From: Phenylobacterium sp. | GTDB lineage: Bacteria; Pseudomonadota; Alphaproteobacteria; Caulobacterales; Caulobacteraceae | Length of the DNA: 64,000 nt | NCBI GenBank assembly: GCA_017991675.1 | Contig: JAGOQB010000004.1 | Location: 124,001-188,000, forward strand | Direction of reading: 5' to 3' | Shown: piece by piece, positions 35,420-44,805 of the stretch | Layout: each line of letters starts with the position of its first letter | Numbering within the stretch: position 1 is the stretch's first letter | Position numbers and translations under genes: made by a program | Notes under the pieces: generated by a model | What the model saw: only the letters and a program-made list of their open reading frames with translations | Database searches by the model: none | Told to the model about the DNA's origin: nothing

Positions 35420-36502
35420 TCAGTCGAAGACGATGACCGAGCGGGCCAGTTCGCCCTTCTTCATCTCATCGAAGCCTTCGTTGACCTGCTCCAGCTTGAT
35501 GCGCTGCGAGATCATCTCGTCCAGCTTCAGCTTGCCGTTCATGTACATGTCCACCAGGCGCGGCATGTCGACCGGGAAGCGGTTCGAGCCCATCATCGAG
35601 CCCTGCAGCTTCTTTTCGCCCAGGAAGGCGAAGCCCGGCAGGGTGATCGACTGGCCGATCGGGATCATGCCGATGATGTTGGCGGTGCCGCCGCGACGCA
35701 GCATGTTGAAGGCCTGCTCGGCGGTCTTCGACAGGCCGATGGCTTCAAAGGCGTGATGGACGCCGCCCTTGGTCATTTCGAGCACTTCCTTGACCGCGTC
35801 GGTCTTGGAGGCGTCGATGAAGTCTGTGGCGCCGAACTGATGGGCGAGGTTGCCCTTCGAAGCGACCATGTCGATGGCGATGATCCGGCCGGCGCCGGCG
35901 ATCGCCGCGCCGTTGATCGCCGCCAGGCCGACGCCGCCGCAGCCGATGACCGCCACGGTCTCGCCGGGACGCACGCTCGAGGTGTGAATGGCCGCACCGA
36001 CGCCGGTCATCACCGAGCAGCCGATCAGGGCGGCGCGGTCCAGCGGCATGTCCTTGCGGATCGCGACGCAGGCATGCTCGTGGATCAGCATCTGCTCGGC
36101 GAAGGACGACAGGTTCAGGTACTGCTGCATCGGGCCGGTGGTGGCCTTCAGGCGCGGCTCTTCCTCGGCGTCGCGCTTGGTGTCGGGCGACACGCACAGC
36201 GACAGGTGGCCGGTCAGGCAGAATTCGCAGTGGCCGCAATAGGCCGACAGGCAGGTGATGACGTGGTCGCCCGGCTTCACCGTGCGCACTTCCGAACCGA
36301 CCTGCTCGACGATGCCGGCGCTCTCATGGCCCAGCACCGCCGGCAGCGCCGTCGGGTAGGAGCCTTGCATGAAGTGCAGGTCGGAGTGGCAAAGGCCGGC
36401 GGCCTTGGTGCGGATCAGCACTTCGTGCGGGCCCGGCTTGTTGATCTGGACGTTTTCGATCTGAAGCGGCTTGCCCACTTCGCGCAGCACTGCGGCTTTC
36501 AT
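35420..36502 (-). CDS. Zinc-dependent alcohol dehydrogenase (class III-like)
   Basis: The 360-residue MDR-family enzyme has catalytic zinc ligands Cys38 and His59 (GLCHSDLH, VLGHESAG) with Glu60, and the four structural zinc Cys at 89, 92, 95 and 103 (YCGHCEFCLTGHLSLC). The NAD-binding motif GCGGVGLAAINGA follows. Likely oxidises a primary alcohol or acts as S-(hydroxymethyl)glutathione-like dehydrogenase; the exact substrate cannot be read. GGGGAGA lies about 9 nt before ATG 36502 and a Rho-independent terminator follows the stop, so it is probably monocistronic. Confidence 0.93.
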   Translation of the reverse strand: MKAAVLREVGKPLQIENVQINKPGPHEVLIRTKAAGLCHSDLHFMQGSYPTALPAVLGHESAGIVEQVGSEVRTVKPGDHVITCLSAYCGHCEFCLTGHLSLCVSPDTKRDAEEEPRLKATTGPMQQYLNLSSFAEQMLIHEHACVAIRKDMPLDRAALIGCSVMTGVGAAIHTSSVRPGETVAVIGCGGVGLAAINGAAIAGAGRIIAIDMVASKGNLAHQFGATDFIDASKTDAVKEVLEMTKGGVHHAFEAIGLSKTAEQAFNMLRRGGTANIIGMIPIGQSITLPGFAFLGEKKLQGSMMGSNRFPVDMPRLVDMYMNGKLKLDEMISQRIKLEQVNEGFDEMKKGELARSVIVFD

Positions 36503-36664
36503 CTACGGCGATCTCCCCAAGCGACGCCCGGTCGGGCGCGGATTATCGAAGCCACGGTATGGCCGCGGCGCTCGTCACGCCAACCTTATCGCTGTTCAGG
36601 TGGCCGCGGCCAAGGCGTTTTTGGCCGAGGCCGGCCGATCGGGCGCTGGAGAGGTCGCTTGGGG
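36503..36664. other. Intergenic gap upstream of the alcohol dehydrogenase
   Basis: 162 bp without a recognisable gene or repeat. It must carry the ADH promoter on the minus strand; I see no convincing hexamers. Confidence 0.3.
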
Positions 36665-37063
36665 CTATTTCGGCGCCCAGATGTCGGCGCGGCTGGACGA
36701 CGAAACGATGTCCGAGCCCGACGTGCTCAGGCTCGACATCGGCACCGTGGTCGTCTTGCCGTGCGAGGACAACGTCACCATGCCTCCCTCGACCTTGACC
36801 ACGCGGCCGACCTCGGCCCCGGCGCCGTCCTTGACCCGCGAGCCCGCGCGCAGGTCCGAGGTGGTGGCCGCGGTGTTGACCGCCCGCCCGGTCTCGGCGA
36901 CCGGCGGAGCCTCATAGTCCCGGGCCGGCCGATTGGCCGGGGTGTCGATGGGCGGATAGAGCCCGCGTCCCTGATCGTAGGGGGCCGGCTGCTGCGCCGC
37001 CGCCGAACCGGCGAGCACCGCCAACGCGGCGCCGGCGAGGGCTGGCAAGAGCTTGACGTTCAT
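36665..37063 (-). CDS. Secreted PRC-barrel-like protein
   Basis: The 132-residue protein has a signal peptide (MNVKLLPALAGAALAVLAGSAAA), a Pro/Arg-rich N-terminal stretch and a C-terminal small beta domain (LRAGSRVKDGAGAEVGRVVKVEGGMVTLSSHGKTTTVPMSSL), which resembles a PRC-barrel strand pattern with a conserved Gly at each turn. PRC barrels are protein-protein modules; in periplasmic versions the role is unknown. GGAGG lies about 7 nt before ATG 37063. Independent of its neighbours. Confidence 0.75.
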   Translation of the reverse strand: MNVKLLPALAGAALAVLAGSAAAQQPAPYDQGRGLYPPIDTPANRPARDYEAPPVAETGRAVNTAATTSDLRAGSRVKDGAGAEVGRVVKVEGGMVTLSSHGKTTTVPMSSLSTSGSDIVSSSSRADIWAPK

Positions 37064-37143
37064 CTTGGGTCCTCCGGAAGTCCGCCCAGCGGCGACCCAA
37101 CCCGGACCCTCGCGCGAAGTTCCGCCCGCAGCTCCAATCGTGA

Positions 37144-38064
37144 TCAGGCCTGCGCCGTGCGTCCGCCCAGGCGCAGCCTCGGCCAGGCCAGGCGCCGCAG
37201 GAACGCCAGATCCGGCAGCCAGCGCCGACGCACCGGGATACAGGCCTCCAGCGAAGCCAGCAGCGGCTCGACCGGCCCGTTGCTGATGAAATGGTCGCCG
37301 CCGGGCACCCGCTCGAAGCGGATCGGCTTCCAGCTCGCGGTCTGGACCGCCAGCCGCTCGGCGATTTCGATCGGCGCGAAATCGTCCTTGTCGCCGTGGA
37401 TCACGTGCACCGGAATGCGCAGCCGCCCTAGCGCCGCGTGCAGATGCTCCAATTGGCCCGGTTGGTTCGACACCTCGAGCACTGCATGGCGCAGGTCGCG
37501 CGGGATGATCTTCAGCAGCTTGGTCCCCAGGTGCACCAGCCAGCGCGCCGTCGGCCCGGATTCGCCGAAATAGCCCGACAGCATCACCAGTCCGGCGACC
37601 CGGCGCGGGTTCTGCTCGGCCATGATCGAGGCGATCGCCGCGCCGTACGACTGGCCGACCAGCAGCACCCTCTGTCCCGGCCTCGACTGCAGCAGCGGCG
37701 CCAGCGCCCGGGCCTGGACCTGGATGTCGCCGACATACTCGACCGGCTCGGAACCAGCGTAGCCGGGTCGGTCGACGACCACCATCTCGCGGTCTGGCGG
37801 CAATTCGGCCAGCACTGGGGCCCAGTACTCAGCCCAGGACGGCGCGCCGGTCACGACCACGATCTTCCAGGGGGCGGGCCGCGCCCGCGGGGTCGTCAGC
37901 GCCGAAATCTTCCAACCGAGGCCGCCGCCGGCCTCGAAGCGAAAGCGTCGCACGACGCTGTCGGGATAATCGTCCGACGTCGGCACATGCTCGGTGCGGC
38001 CGCTCGCGGCCGACGTGAAGCACGCCCATCCCACGGACAACACGCCCTTGGGTCTCTTATGCAA
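37144..38064 (-). CDS. Alpha/beta hydrolase
   Basis: The 306-residue protein carries the alpha/beta-hydrolase nucleophile elbow GQSYG (Ser139), a catalytic Asp in HGDKDDFAPI and His in PGGDHFISNG. DRPGYAGSEPVEY is a typical lid-proximal loop. The N-terminal 65 residues are an atypical hydrophilic leader with a Cys. Substrate unknown; esterase, lipase-like or peptidase activity possible. The ribosome site (GGGAG) is about 12 nt from the ATG, so the start is not certain. Confidence 0.87.
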   Translation of the reverse strand: MHKRPKGVLSVGWACFTSAASGRTEHVPTSDDYPDSVVRRFRFEAGGGLGWKISALTTPRARPAPWKIVVVTGAPSWAEYWAPVLAELPPDREMVVVDRPGYAGSEPVEYVGDIQVQARALAPLLQSRPGQRVLLVGQSYGAAIASIMAEQNPRRVAGLVMLSGYFGESGPTARWLVHLGTKLLKIIPRDLRHAVLEVSNQPGQLEHLHAALGRLRIPVHVIHGDKDDFAPIEIAERLAVQTASWKPIRFERVPGGDHFISNGPVEPLLASLEACIPVRRRWLPDLAFLRRLAWPRLRLGGRTAQA

Positions 38065-38187
38065 GGTTCAGCTCCCAACTCGGATGCCTGATAGGAGCTG
38101 AACGCCCTGAAGCGGCGGCAGTTTCGTCCCCTCGCGAGGTCACAATCATCGCGGGAAAAATTCGCCCGACTCACGAACGTCGGGCCG

Positions 38188-39810
38188 CTAGCCGGCCAGA
38201 CGGCCGCTATAGGCGAAGATCACCCCCAGCCACGGATGCGCGGTGACCACGCTGAAGCGATAGACGCCGTCCCGGGCGAACGAGGTCGCGCGCACCTGTG
38301 GTCCGAGCGCCTTCGGCAACGGCAGCGGTCCCAGCCGCCAGGACAGCATCCGCCAAGCAAAGCCGTTCTTCCGCAGCACCGGCTGGAACCGGAAGCTCAA
38401 CGGCCCGACCCGCTCCTCGAACTCGCCCGGCGCGGCCAATGACTGCAATCGCGAGCTGAAGCGGCAGGAACCGAAGTCACGGGTCCACCGCTCGCCTCCC
38501 GCATCGGGCGCGATCGTCACCTTGAGGTCGCGGTAGCGTCCCGTCTCGGGCAGTCCGATCCCCGCGCGGGACAGCCGCGCCAGCAGCCCCCGGGCGCCGC
38601 GCGCCACGCCGCGGCCGCTGAAAGTCTGCCGAGACGTACGGTCATGCACCGCGACCACAGGCGCCGGCAGCTCCCAGGTCGCGTCGCCGAGCAGGCGTTG
38701 CAGCAGGGTCGGCGCCTCGGGCGCGCCGCTGTCGGCCCGGGTCGTGATCGGCAGTCCGGCGAGTTCACCGACGATATCGTCCAGCGTGACCAGTCCCACG
38801 CAGGCCTGCGCGCCGCGCGCCTCGACCCGCCCATCGACCAGGCCGCGCAGCACCGCTGCGGCGGCCGCCACCGGAACCGTCGGCCCCGCATTGGCCTGCG
38901 CCGCCAGCGACCAGCGCGACCGGCGCGCCGCGCCGTCGGCGCCGCGCCCTTCGGCCAGCACCACCATGTCGCCGCGGTCCGACCCCAGCCCTGCGGCCAG
39001 GTCGGCCACCGCCCGCAGCGGCCGGGCCGCCGGCTCCAGCGAACGGACCACCCGCAGGCGGACCAGCCAGGACATCAGCCAGAGTCCCAGGTGCAGCGGC
39101 GCCAGCTCCAGGCCGGCCAGGAACCGCGCCTCCTGCTCCACCCGCCCGGCCATCAGGTCGAGGTCGGGCGTCTCGCACAGCGAGCCCAGCCGTCGGCCAA
39201 GGCCCGGAAAGGCGATGCGCCGCAGGCCGCTCCATCCGGCTTCGTCGCCCCAACGGCCGCCCGAGAACACCCTGACCGGCCGCCCCACGTACGACAGGAT
39301 GGCGCGGACCACGGACAGTCCGCGCGGCGCCCGCGCGCCCGGCGAAATCGCGACGGTCACCCGCTCGAGGCGTGTCCAGCCGACGGTCAGGGCGTCCAAC
39401 GCCGCGTTCGACAGGGCCGGGGTGGAGCTGGCGCCGGTGACGGCGAGGACGCCGGCCGACCTCGCCTCGACGTCGAGCGCGGCGGCGAAGCCGGCGACGA
39501 AATCGCGACCGTCGGCGATGTCGATGTAGTGCGCGCCCAGCGCGATGGCCGCCCGCGGCAGAAGCATGGCGCTGTGCTGGAACGGCCCAGCCGCATCGAT
39601 CACCGCCCAGGGCCGCAGCTCTCGCAGGGTTTCTGGACGGTCGCGGTCGAAACCTGCCGCGACGCACCCCAGTTCGTCCGCCAACGCCTGCGCCCGCTCC
39701 AGCCCCCGGGCGGCCAGGATCAGCTCGATCTGCGGCCACGGCGCCAACAGCCGCGCCAGCCGCTCGCCGAACGCCCCCGTGGCGCCGACCAGAACCACGC
39801 GCCGCGTCAC
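38188..39810 (-). CDS. Saccharopine-dehydrogenase-like oxidoreductase with C-terminal DUF4166 domain
   Basis: The 540-residue protein starts at GTG 39810. Residues 1-200 are a Rossmann fold of the saccharopine dehydrogenase NADP-binding class (MTRRVVLVGATGAFGERLARLL, then AVIDAAGPFQ), and the C-terminal part from about 370 matches DUF4166 (VTIAPDAGGERWTRDFGSCRFSS ... FSVVTAHPWLGVIFAYSGRLAG). This pair of domains is often found together in bacterial proteins that may act on lipids or glycolipids; the actual reaction is not established. The gene precedes the FkbM methyltransferase on the same strand, but with a 77-bp gap. Confidence 0.85.
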   Translation of the reverse strand: MTRRVVLVGATGAFGERLARLLAPWPQIELILAARGLERAQALADELGCVAAGFDRDRPETLRELRPWAVIDAAGPFQHSAMLLPRAAIALGAHYIDIADGRDFVAGFAAALDVEARSAGVLAVTGASSTPALSNAALDALTVGWTRLERVTVAISPGARAPRGLSVVRAILSYVGRPVRVFSGGRWGDEAGWSGLRRIAFPGLGRRLGSLCETPDLDLMAGRVEQEARFLAGLELAPLHLGLWLMSWLVRLRVVRSLEPAARPLRAVADLAAGLGSDRGDMVVLAEGRGADGAARRSRWSLAAQANAGPTVPVAAAAAVLRGLVDGRVEARGAQACVGLVTLDDIVGELAGLPITTRADSGAPEAPTLLQRLLGDATWELPAPVVAVHDRTSRQTFSGRGVARGARGLLARLSRAGIGLPETGRYRDLKVTIAPDAGGERWTRDFGSCRFSSRLQSLAAPGEFEERVGPLSFRFQPVLRKNGFAWRMLSWRLGPLPLPKALGPQVRATSFARDGVYRFSVVTAHPWLGVIFAYSGRLAG

Positions 39811-39887
39811 GAGGCCGGCGGCTCAAGGACGAACCGCGCGCGGGCATCCGGCGACGGGATCATGCACGCGTCGCGGCGCCCCATCAG

Positions 39888-40691
39888 TCAGGCCGCCATC
39901 CGCGCCTTGAAGACCCCGTCCGGCAGGTCACCGGCCCGGTCGGGATGGACAAAGAAATAGTCCTTCCAGGGCGCCTCGACGTCGACGTCCGAGCATTCTT
40001 CCAGGCGATCGGCGTTCAGCGCGAACATCCGGTAGCCGCGGGACAGGAAGACCTCCAGCACCGCCTGCGCCGAGCCGCCGAACCGGCCCTCCAGCATCAG
40101 CGGATGGATCTCGATCAGCACATGCGGCCGGTCGCGCTCGATGATCTGCTCGGCGCCCTTCAGCGCCTTCAGCTCGGCGCCCTCGATATCCATGCGGATG
40201 AAGTCGACCCGGCTCAGGCCCTTCGCCTCGCAGTATTGGTCGAGGGTCGTCACCGCGGCCGGCTCGACCTCCGCGCCCATGTCCTCGAAGTCGGGGCGCA
40301 CCGGGCTCTGCGGCCGCTCGGCGGCGAGGTAGGCGTAACCGCGCGCCATCCGCCCGGACATCTTGATCGGCGTCACCAGCAAGAGTTCGCCCGGCGCGTC
40401 GGCGACCGCGGCGTTGACCGGGGTCACGTGGCCGGAAATCCGGTGCCAGGCCAGGCAAACCTTCAGCACCTCGAAGGTGAAGGCCGACGGTTCGAACGCG
40501 TGGATCTGCGCCTTCGGCGCGACCTGGGTCATCACATAGGAGTGTCGCCCGTCGCTGGCCCCCACGTGCAGGCAGACCGGCGCACCGCTGAGCAGGTCGG
40601 CGAGATACGGGGTCTCGGGTTCGTGCTTGGCCCACGCCCTGTTGCGGCGCCAGGCGCGATAGGCGTGACCGAGCACCCTGATCGACGGCAT
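39888..40691 (-). CDS. FkbM-family methyltransferase
   Basis: The 267-residue protein has the FkbM-type SAM domain: CLHVGASDGRHSYVM (motif I), the HAFEPSAFTFEVL adenine pocket, and the RMDIEGAELKALKGAE motif that is diagnostic for this family. FkbM proteins O-methylate sugars or polyketides. Acceptor unknown here; the neighbouring UbiG is another SAM methyltransferase but belongs to ubiquinone synthesis. AGGAAG lies about 5 nt before ATG 40691, 26 bp after the ubiG stop, so the two could share a transcript. Confidence 0.92.
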   Translation of the reverse strand: MPSIRVLGHAYRAWRRNRAWAKHEPETPYLADLLSGAPVCLHVGASDGRHSYVMTQVAPKAQIHAFEPSAFTFEVLKVCLAWHRISGHVTPVNAAVADAPGELLLVTPIKMSGRMARGYAYLAAERPQSPVRPDFEDMGAEVEPAAVTTLDQYCEAKGLSRVDFIRMDIEGAELKALKGAEQIIERDRPHVLIEIHPLMLEGRFGGSAQAVLEVFLSRGYRMFALNADRLEECSDVDVEAPWKDYFFVHPDRAGDLPDGVFKARMAA

Positions 40692-40716
40692 GGGTACTTC
40701 CTCGTGGCCGGCCTCT

Positions 40717-41469
40717 TTACGCTGCGTCCCGCGTCACCGTCACCATGTAGTTGATGTCGCAGTCCGCAGAGCGGACCCACCGATCGGTCAGCGGATTGAA
40801 CGCCACGCCGAACGGCCCCTGCACCGCGACCGGCTCGCCGTCGAGGAAGCCGCGCAGCTCTTCGGGCTTGAGGAACTTGTTCCAGTCGTGGGTCCCGGCC
40901 GGCACCCAGCGCAGCACGTACTCGGCCCCGATCTTGGCCAGGGCCAGCGCCTTCAAGGTGCGGTTGAGGGTCGCCACGATCATCAGCCCGCCCGGCGCCA
41001 GCAGCCGCGCGCAGTCGCGCAGATAGGCCCCCGGATCGGCGACGTGCTCGATGACCTCCATGTTCAGGATCACATCGAACGGACGCTCGCCGGCGGCCAG
41101 CAGGTCCTCGGCGGTGGTGGCGCGGTAGTCGATGGCCAGGCCCTGCTCGACCGCGTGGGCGCTGGCGGTGCCGATGTTGCGCTCCGAGGCGTCGACGCCG
41201 GTGACCTGGAAGCCGAGCCGGGTCATCGGCTCGCACAGCAGCCCGCCGCCGCAGCCGATGTCCAGCAACCGCAGCCCCTCGAACGGCCGGATCGCCTTCG
41301 GGTCGCGCCCGAACCGCGCCTGCACGTGGTCGCGGATGAACGACAGCCGCACGGGGTTGAACTTGTGCAGCGGGGCGAACTTGCCCTTCGGATCCCACCA
41401 TTCGGCGGCGATGCGCGAGAATTGTTCAACCTCTTTCGGGTCGATCGACGATGCGGACGCGGGCGACAT
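40717..41469 (-). CDS. ubiG: Ubiquinone biosynthesis O-methyltransferase UbiG
   Basis: UbiG methylates two hydroxyl groups in ubiquinone synthesis. The 250-residue protein has the characteristic N-terminus [38 protein letters not shown] motif [12 protein letters not shown], post-motif GVDASERNI, and the C-terminal [10 protein letters not shown]. Length and motifs are normal. It is divergent from lysC across a 176-bp gap. Only the start region (ATG 41469, without a strong ribosome site) is uncertain; an Ala/Ser-rich leader precedes the conserved Ile-Asp. Confidence 0.95.
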   Translation of the reverse strand: MSPASASSIDPKEVEQFSRIAAEWWDPKGKFAPLHKFNPVRLSFIRDHVQARFGRDPKAIRPFEGLRLLDIGCGGGLLCEPMTRLGFQVTGVDASERNIGTASAHAVEQGLAIDYRATTAEDLLAAGERPFDVILNMEVIEHVADPGAYLRDCARLLAPGGLMIVATLNRTLKALALAKIGAEYVLRWVPAGTHDWNKFLKPEELRGFLDGEPVAVQGPFGVAFNPLTDRWVRSADCDINYMVTVTRDAA

Positions 41470-41645
41470 GAAACCCTTTTCCTACCGAGCGGCGAACGGC
41501 GCCAGCCCCTATCGGCCACGAAGGCCAAGAATGGGCGCCATCTTGCGCGGGGCGCGTCCTTTTCGCGTCTGCGAAGGCAGACATTGCCCCTGGCCGCAGG
41601 CCCCGCTATTAGGCGCAGCCTTCCCTCTCAAGCGGAGCTCCTGCG
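41470..41645. promoter_or_regulatory. Divergent promoter region of ubiG and lysC
   Basis: 176 bp with no gene. GGAG at 41634-41637 is the ribosome site for a probable lysC start at CTG 41646. Promoter hexamers are not clear by eye. Confidence 0.45.
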
Positions 41646-42896
41646 CTGTCTCGGCTAGTGATGAAATTCGGCGGCACGTCCGTCGCCGACCTCGAGCGTA
41701 TCCGACGCGTCGGCCGTCTGGTGGCGGCTGAAGTCGCGGCCGGACACAAGGTCTGCGTCGTGGTGTCGGCCATGGCCGGCAAGACCAACGAACTGGTCGC
41801 CTGGACCGACGGCGCCGGCGCCGCCGCCCAGGGCCTGCCCCCGTCGGACGACGAGTACGACGCGGTCGTCGCCTCCGGCGAACAGGTGACCGCCGGCCTG
41901 CTGGCCATGACCCTCCGCAATATGGGCCTGCCGGCCAAGTCGTGGCTGGGCTGGCAGATTCCGATCATCGCCGACGACGCGCACGGCCGCGCCCGCATCG
42001 ACGACATTCCGCCCGAGAAGCTGGCCGCCGCGCTCGACGCCGGCGAGGTCGCCGTGATCGCCGGCTTCCAGGGCGTGACCCGCGACGGCCGCATCGCCAC
42101 CCTCGGCCGCGGCGGCTCCGACACCAGCGCGGTGGCCATCGCCGCGGCGGTGAAGGCGATCCGCTGCGATATCTACACCGACGTCGACGGCGTCTACACG
42201 ACCGACCCGCGGATCGAGCAGAAGGCCCGCAAGCTCGGCAAGATCTCCTATGAGGAGATGCTCGAGATGGCCTCGCTGGGCGCCAAGGTCCTGCAGACCC
42301 GTTCCGTCGAACTCGCCATGGCCCAGAACGTGCCGGTGCGGGTGTTGTCCAGTTTTGTCGAGCCCGGCGAAGCGCCCGGCCAAGGCACCATCGTGTGCGA
42401 CGAGGAAGAGATCATGGAAAAGCGCATCGTGAGCGGCGTCGCCTACAGCCGTGACGAGGCCAAGATCAGCCTGTTCGGTCTGCCCGACCATCCGGGCGTG
42501 TCGTCCGAGATCTTCGGCGCGCTGGCCGACGCCAACGTCAATGTCGACATGATCGTGCAGAGCCATGCGCGCACCGCCGACACCGCGAACATGGAGTTCA
42601 CGGTCGGCAAGCGCGACGCCCAGCGCGCGGTCGAGATCGTCCGCGCCCACCAGGACAAGATCCGCTTCGACGACGTCCAGGTGAACGAGGACGTCGCCAA
42701 GGTCTCGGTCATCGGCGTCGGCATGCGCAGCCACACCGGCGTCGCCAAGACCATGTTCCAGGCCCTGGCCGAAAAGGGCGTCAACATCCAGGTCATCTCG
42801 ACCTCGGAGATCAAGATCAGCGTGCTGATCGACGCGGCCTACACCGAACTGGCCGTGCGCGCCCTGCACGCCGGCTTCGGCCTCGACCAGCTCTAG
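41646..42896 (+). CDS. lysC: Aspartate kinase (aspartokinase), probable CTG start
   Basis: LysC phosphorylates aspartate, the first step to lysine, threonine and methionine. I start at CTG 41646, giving MSRLVMKFGGTSVADLERIR: GGAG lies 8 nt before it, and the residues SRLVMKFGG before the later ATG (41661) are the normal LysC N-terminus; the GTG at 41658 and the ATG have no ribosome site at good distance. The 416-residue protein has the kinase domain (VVSAMAGKTNELVAW, EQVTAGLLAMTLRNMG, GRGGSDTSAVAIAAA) and two C-terminal ACT domains for lysine/threonine feedback (DMIVQSHARTADTANMEF, VNIQVISTSEIKISVLID). The stop shares the CTAG tetranucleotide with the convergent oxidoreductase. Confidence 0.94.
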   Translation: MSRLVMKFGGTSVADLERIRRVGRLVAAEVAAGHKVCVVVSAMAGKTNELVAWTDGAGAAAQGLPPSDDEYDAVVASGEQVTAGLLAMTLRNMGLPAKSWLGWQIPIIADDAHGRARIDDIPPEKLAAALDAGEVAVIAGFQGVTRDGRIATLGRGGSDTSAVAIAAAVKAIRCDIYTDVDGVYTTDPRIEQKARKLGKISYEEMLEMASLGAKVLQTRSVELAMAQNVPVRVLSSFVEPGEAPGQGTIVCDEEEIMEKRIVSGVAYSRDEAKISLFGLPDHPGVSSEIFGALADANVNVDMIVQSHARTADTANMEFTVGKRDAQRAVEIVRAHQDKIRFDDVQVNEDVAKVSVIGVGMRSHTGVAKTMFQALAEKGVNIQVISTSEIKISVLIDAAYTELAVRALHAGFGLDQL

Positions 42897-43822
42897 AGCT
42901 TGAGCAACACCCGCCCGCGCTTGCCCCGGGCGGCGAAGCGATCGAAGGCGGCGTCGGCGTCCTCCAGGGCGTAGACGCTGTCGATCGCGGGCTTCAACGC
43001 CCCGGCCCGCCACAACGCGATCAGCCGGCGCAGCCGCCCCGGATCGGTGCGCAGCATCATCAGCCATCCGGCCCGCTTGCCCGACAACGCCGCGCGCACG
43101 AAGCCGCCGAGATCACCGGTCGGATTGGTCGAGACATAGGTCCCGCCGGGCGCCAGATGCGGCGCGGCCTGGGCGAACGACGACTTTCCCGCCGCATCCA
43201 GCACCAGATCGAAGCGGTCGCCGGCGCGATACGGCGCTTCGCGGGGTCGGATCTCGGCCGCGCCCTGCCCGGCCAGCCACGCGGCGTTGTCGCCGCCCGC
43301 CACGGCTGTGACCGTTGCGCCCTGGCTCGCGGCCAGCTGCACCGAATAGACTCCGACGCCGCCGGCCGCGCCGATCACCAACGCCCGCCGGTCAGGCTGC
43401 AGGGGCCGGATACGCTCCAGCACCTCGATCGCGGTCAGCCCCATCACCACCAGGGCCGCAGCGTCCTCGTCGTTCAGGTCGTCGGGGATCGGCTCGACGT
43501 GGCGCTCATTGATGACCGCGAACTGCGCATGGGTGCGCGGGCCGTCCAGCACCGGGCTGTAACCGATGACCCGCTGGCCGGCGGCGATCCGCGCGCCGTC
43601 GCTGCGCGCGACGCCGGCGAACTCGAACCCGGTCAGCACCGGCCCGGCCTTGCGGAAGCCCGAGACCTGCCGCGCCCAGCCGCCGGCCCGCACCTGCACG
43701 TCCATCTCGTTGACGGCCGAGACCCGCACCTCGACCAGGATCTGGCCGGGTGCCGCAACCGGAACCGGCGCCTCGACCACCTGCGTACGCGCGGCGGCGA
43801 CGTCCACGGCGAGCGCCCGCAT
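42893..43822 (-). CDS. Quinone oxidoreductase-like MDR-family oxidoreductase
   Basis: The 309-residue protein lacks the zinc-binding Cys pattern of ADHs but has the MDR fold: GROES-like N-terminal part (PAPGQILVEVRVSAVNEMDVQV), then VIGAAGGVGVYSVQLAASQGATVTAVAGG for NADPH binding. It fits zeta-crystallin/quinone oxidoreductases. Its ATG overlaps the upstream gene's stop (TGATG) and is the last of a three-gene minus operon controlled, by position, from the TetR-type gene at 45547. Substrate unknown. Confidence 0.9.
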   Translation of the reverse strand: MRALAVDVAAARTQVVEAPVPVAAPGQILVEVRVSAVNEMDVQVRAGGWARQVSGFRKAGPVLTGFEFAGVARSDGARIAAGQRVIGYSPVLDGPRTHAQFAVINERHVEPIPDDLNDEDAAALVVMGLTAIEVLERIRPLQPDRRALVIGAAGGVGVYSVQLAASQGATVTAVAGGDNAAWLAGQGAAEIRPREAPYRAGDRFDLVLDAAGKSSFAQAAPHLAPGGTYVSTNPTGDLGGFVRAALSGKRAGWLMMLRTDPGRLRRLIALWRAGALKPAIDSVYALEDADAAFDRFAARGKRGRVLLKL

Positions 43823-44805
43823 CAGAGCGTCTCGATCCGCACGCCGAACGCCTGCAGCCGCGCCAGGGCCTGTTGCGGGTCCAGGGTCGTCTCCGGGAAC
43901 CGCAATCCGGCGGGCGGCGGCGGCGCGCCGTCGAGGCCCAGCACGCGCTCCACGCCGATCATCACCCCGAGGGCGGTCAGGTGCGCCTGGCCGTTCGGAT
44001 CGCTGACCACTGTGCGCTGGGCCCGCTCGCGCCCGCTTGCGTCCGCCCCGACCATGTCGATGTAGAGGTCGTGCGAGGCCGCCCCGCCGCCGCCGGTCCC
44101 GATCGAGGTTCCGGTGCCGAGGTCGAAGCGCACGTCCGCCGCCCCGGTCATCGAGGCCAGGGCCGGCGTATCGAGCACGCCCATCGGCAGCGCGTCGAAC
44201 GGATCGAGCCCCGCCCGCTCGACCCGGCGTGGGTTGGCCGCCGCCTCGAGATTGGTCCAGGCGCCGCCCTGCCGAACCAGGGCCCGCCCGACGAAGCCGC
44301 CGGAGTCGGAGGCGGTCATCGGCCCGATCGGGTCGGCGTAGTCGTAGAGCGCGGCCATCTCGACCCGCTGCACGCTGGCAAGCCCCCGCGCCGCGGCCAG
44401 CGCCGCCAGGGTCAGCACCCCGGCCTGCCAGTGTCCCAACATCAGCGCCGGCGCCCGCGCCAGGTTCACCGCCGTGACGGCGCTGGAGCCCATGCTGTCG
44501 GCGGTGCGCACGATGCCGATATGCGCCGCGCCCGCCGCCAGGGCGGCGGCGAGCAGGTTGTCGCCGGGATCCTGCAGCGTCGCGACCACCAGGTCGACCG
44601 GCCCCAGCTCGGCCAGGGCCGCGGCTGGATCGGCGACGTCCAGCCGCGCCGTCCGCGCGCCCAGCTCGGCGGCGAGCGATGCGCCTTGGTCCGGGTTGCG
44701 GCCGGCCAGCACCAGGTCCAGCGCGTGGCCGGCGGCGCGCAGATGCCGCGCGACCAGGCCGCCGACCAGGCCGTAGCCGCCGGCGATGACGACCCGCGGG
44801 CTCAC
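43822..44805 (-). CDS. NAD(P)-binding saccharopine-dehydrogenase-like protein
   Basis: The 327-residue protein, starting at GTG 44805, has an N-terminal Rossmann fold (PRVVIAGGYGLVGGLVARHLRAAGH, glycine-rich with G-x-x-G-x-x-G) and VDLVVATLQDPGDN at the second strand, then a mixed domain with GRALVRQGGAWTNLEAAANP. It is similar to saccharopine dehydrogenase or homospermidine-synthase-like proteins rather than to classical SDRs (no YxxxK). The GTG overlaps the preceding gene's stop (GTGA) and the ATG of the next (TGATG), so translation is coupled across the operon. Function unknown. Confidence 0.82.
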   Translation of the reverse strand: MSPRVVIAGGYGLVGGLVARHLRAAGHALDLVLAGRNPDQGASLAAELGARTARLDVADPAAALAELGPVDLVVATLQDPGDNLLAAALAAGAAHIGIVRTADSMGSSAVTAVNLARAPALMLGHWQAGVLTLAALAAARGLASVQRVEMAALYDYADPIGPMTASDSGGFVGRALVRQGGAWTNLEAAANPRRVERAGLDPFDALPMGVLDTPALASMTGAADVRFDLGTGTSIGTGGGGAASHDLYIDMVGADASGRERAQRTVVSDPNGQAHLTALGVMIGVERVLGLDGAPPPPAGLRFPETTLDPQQALARLQAFGVRIETL

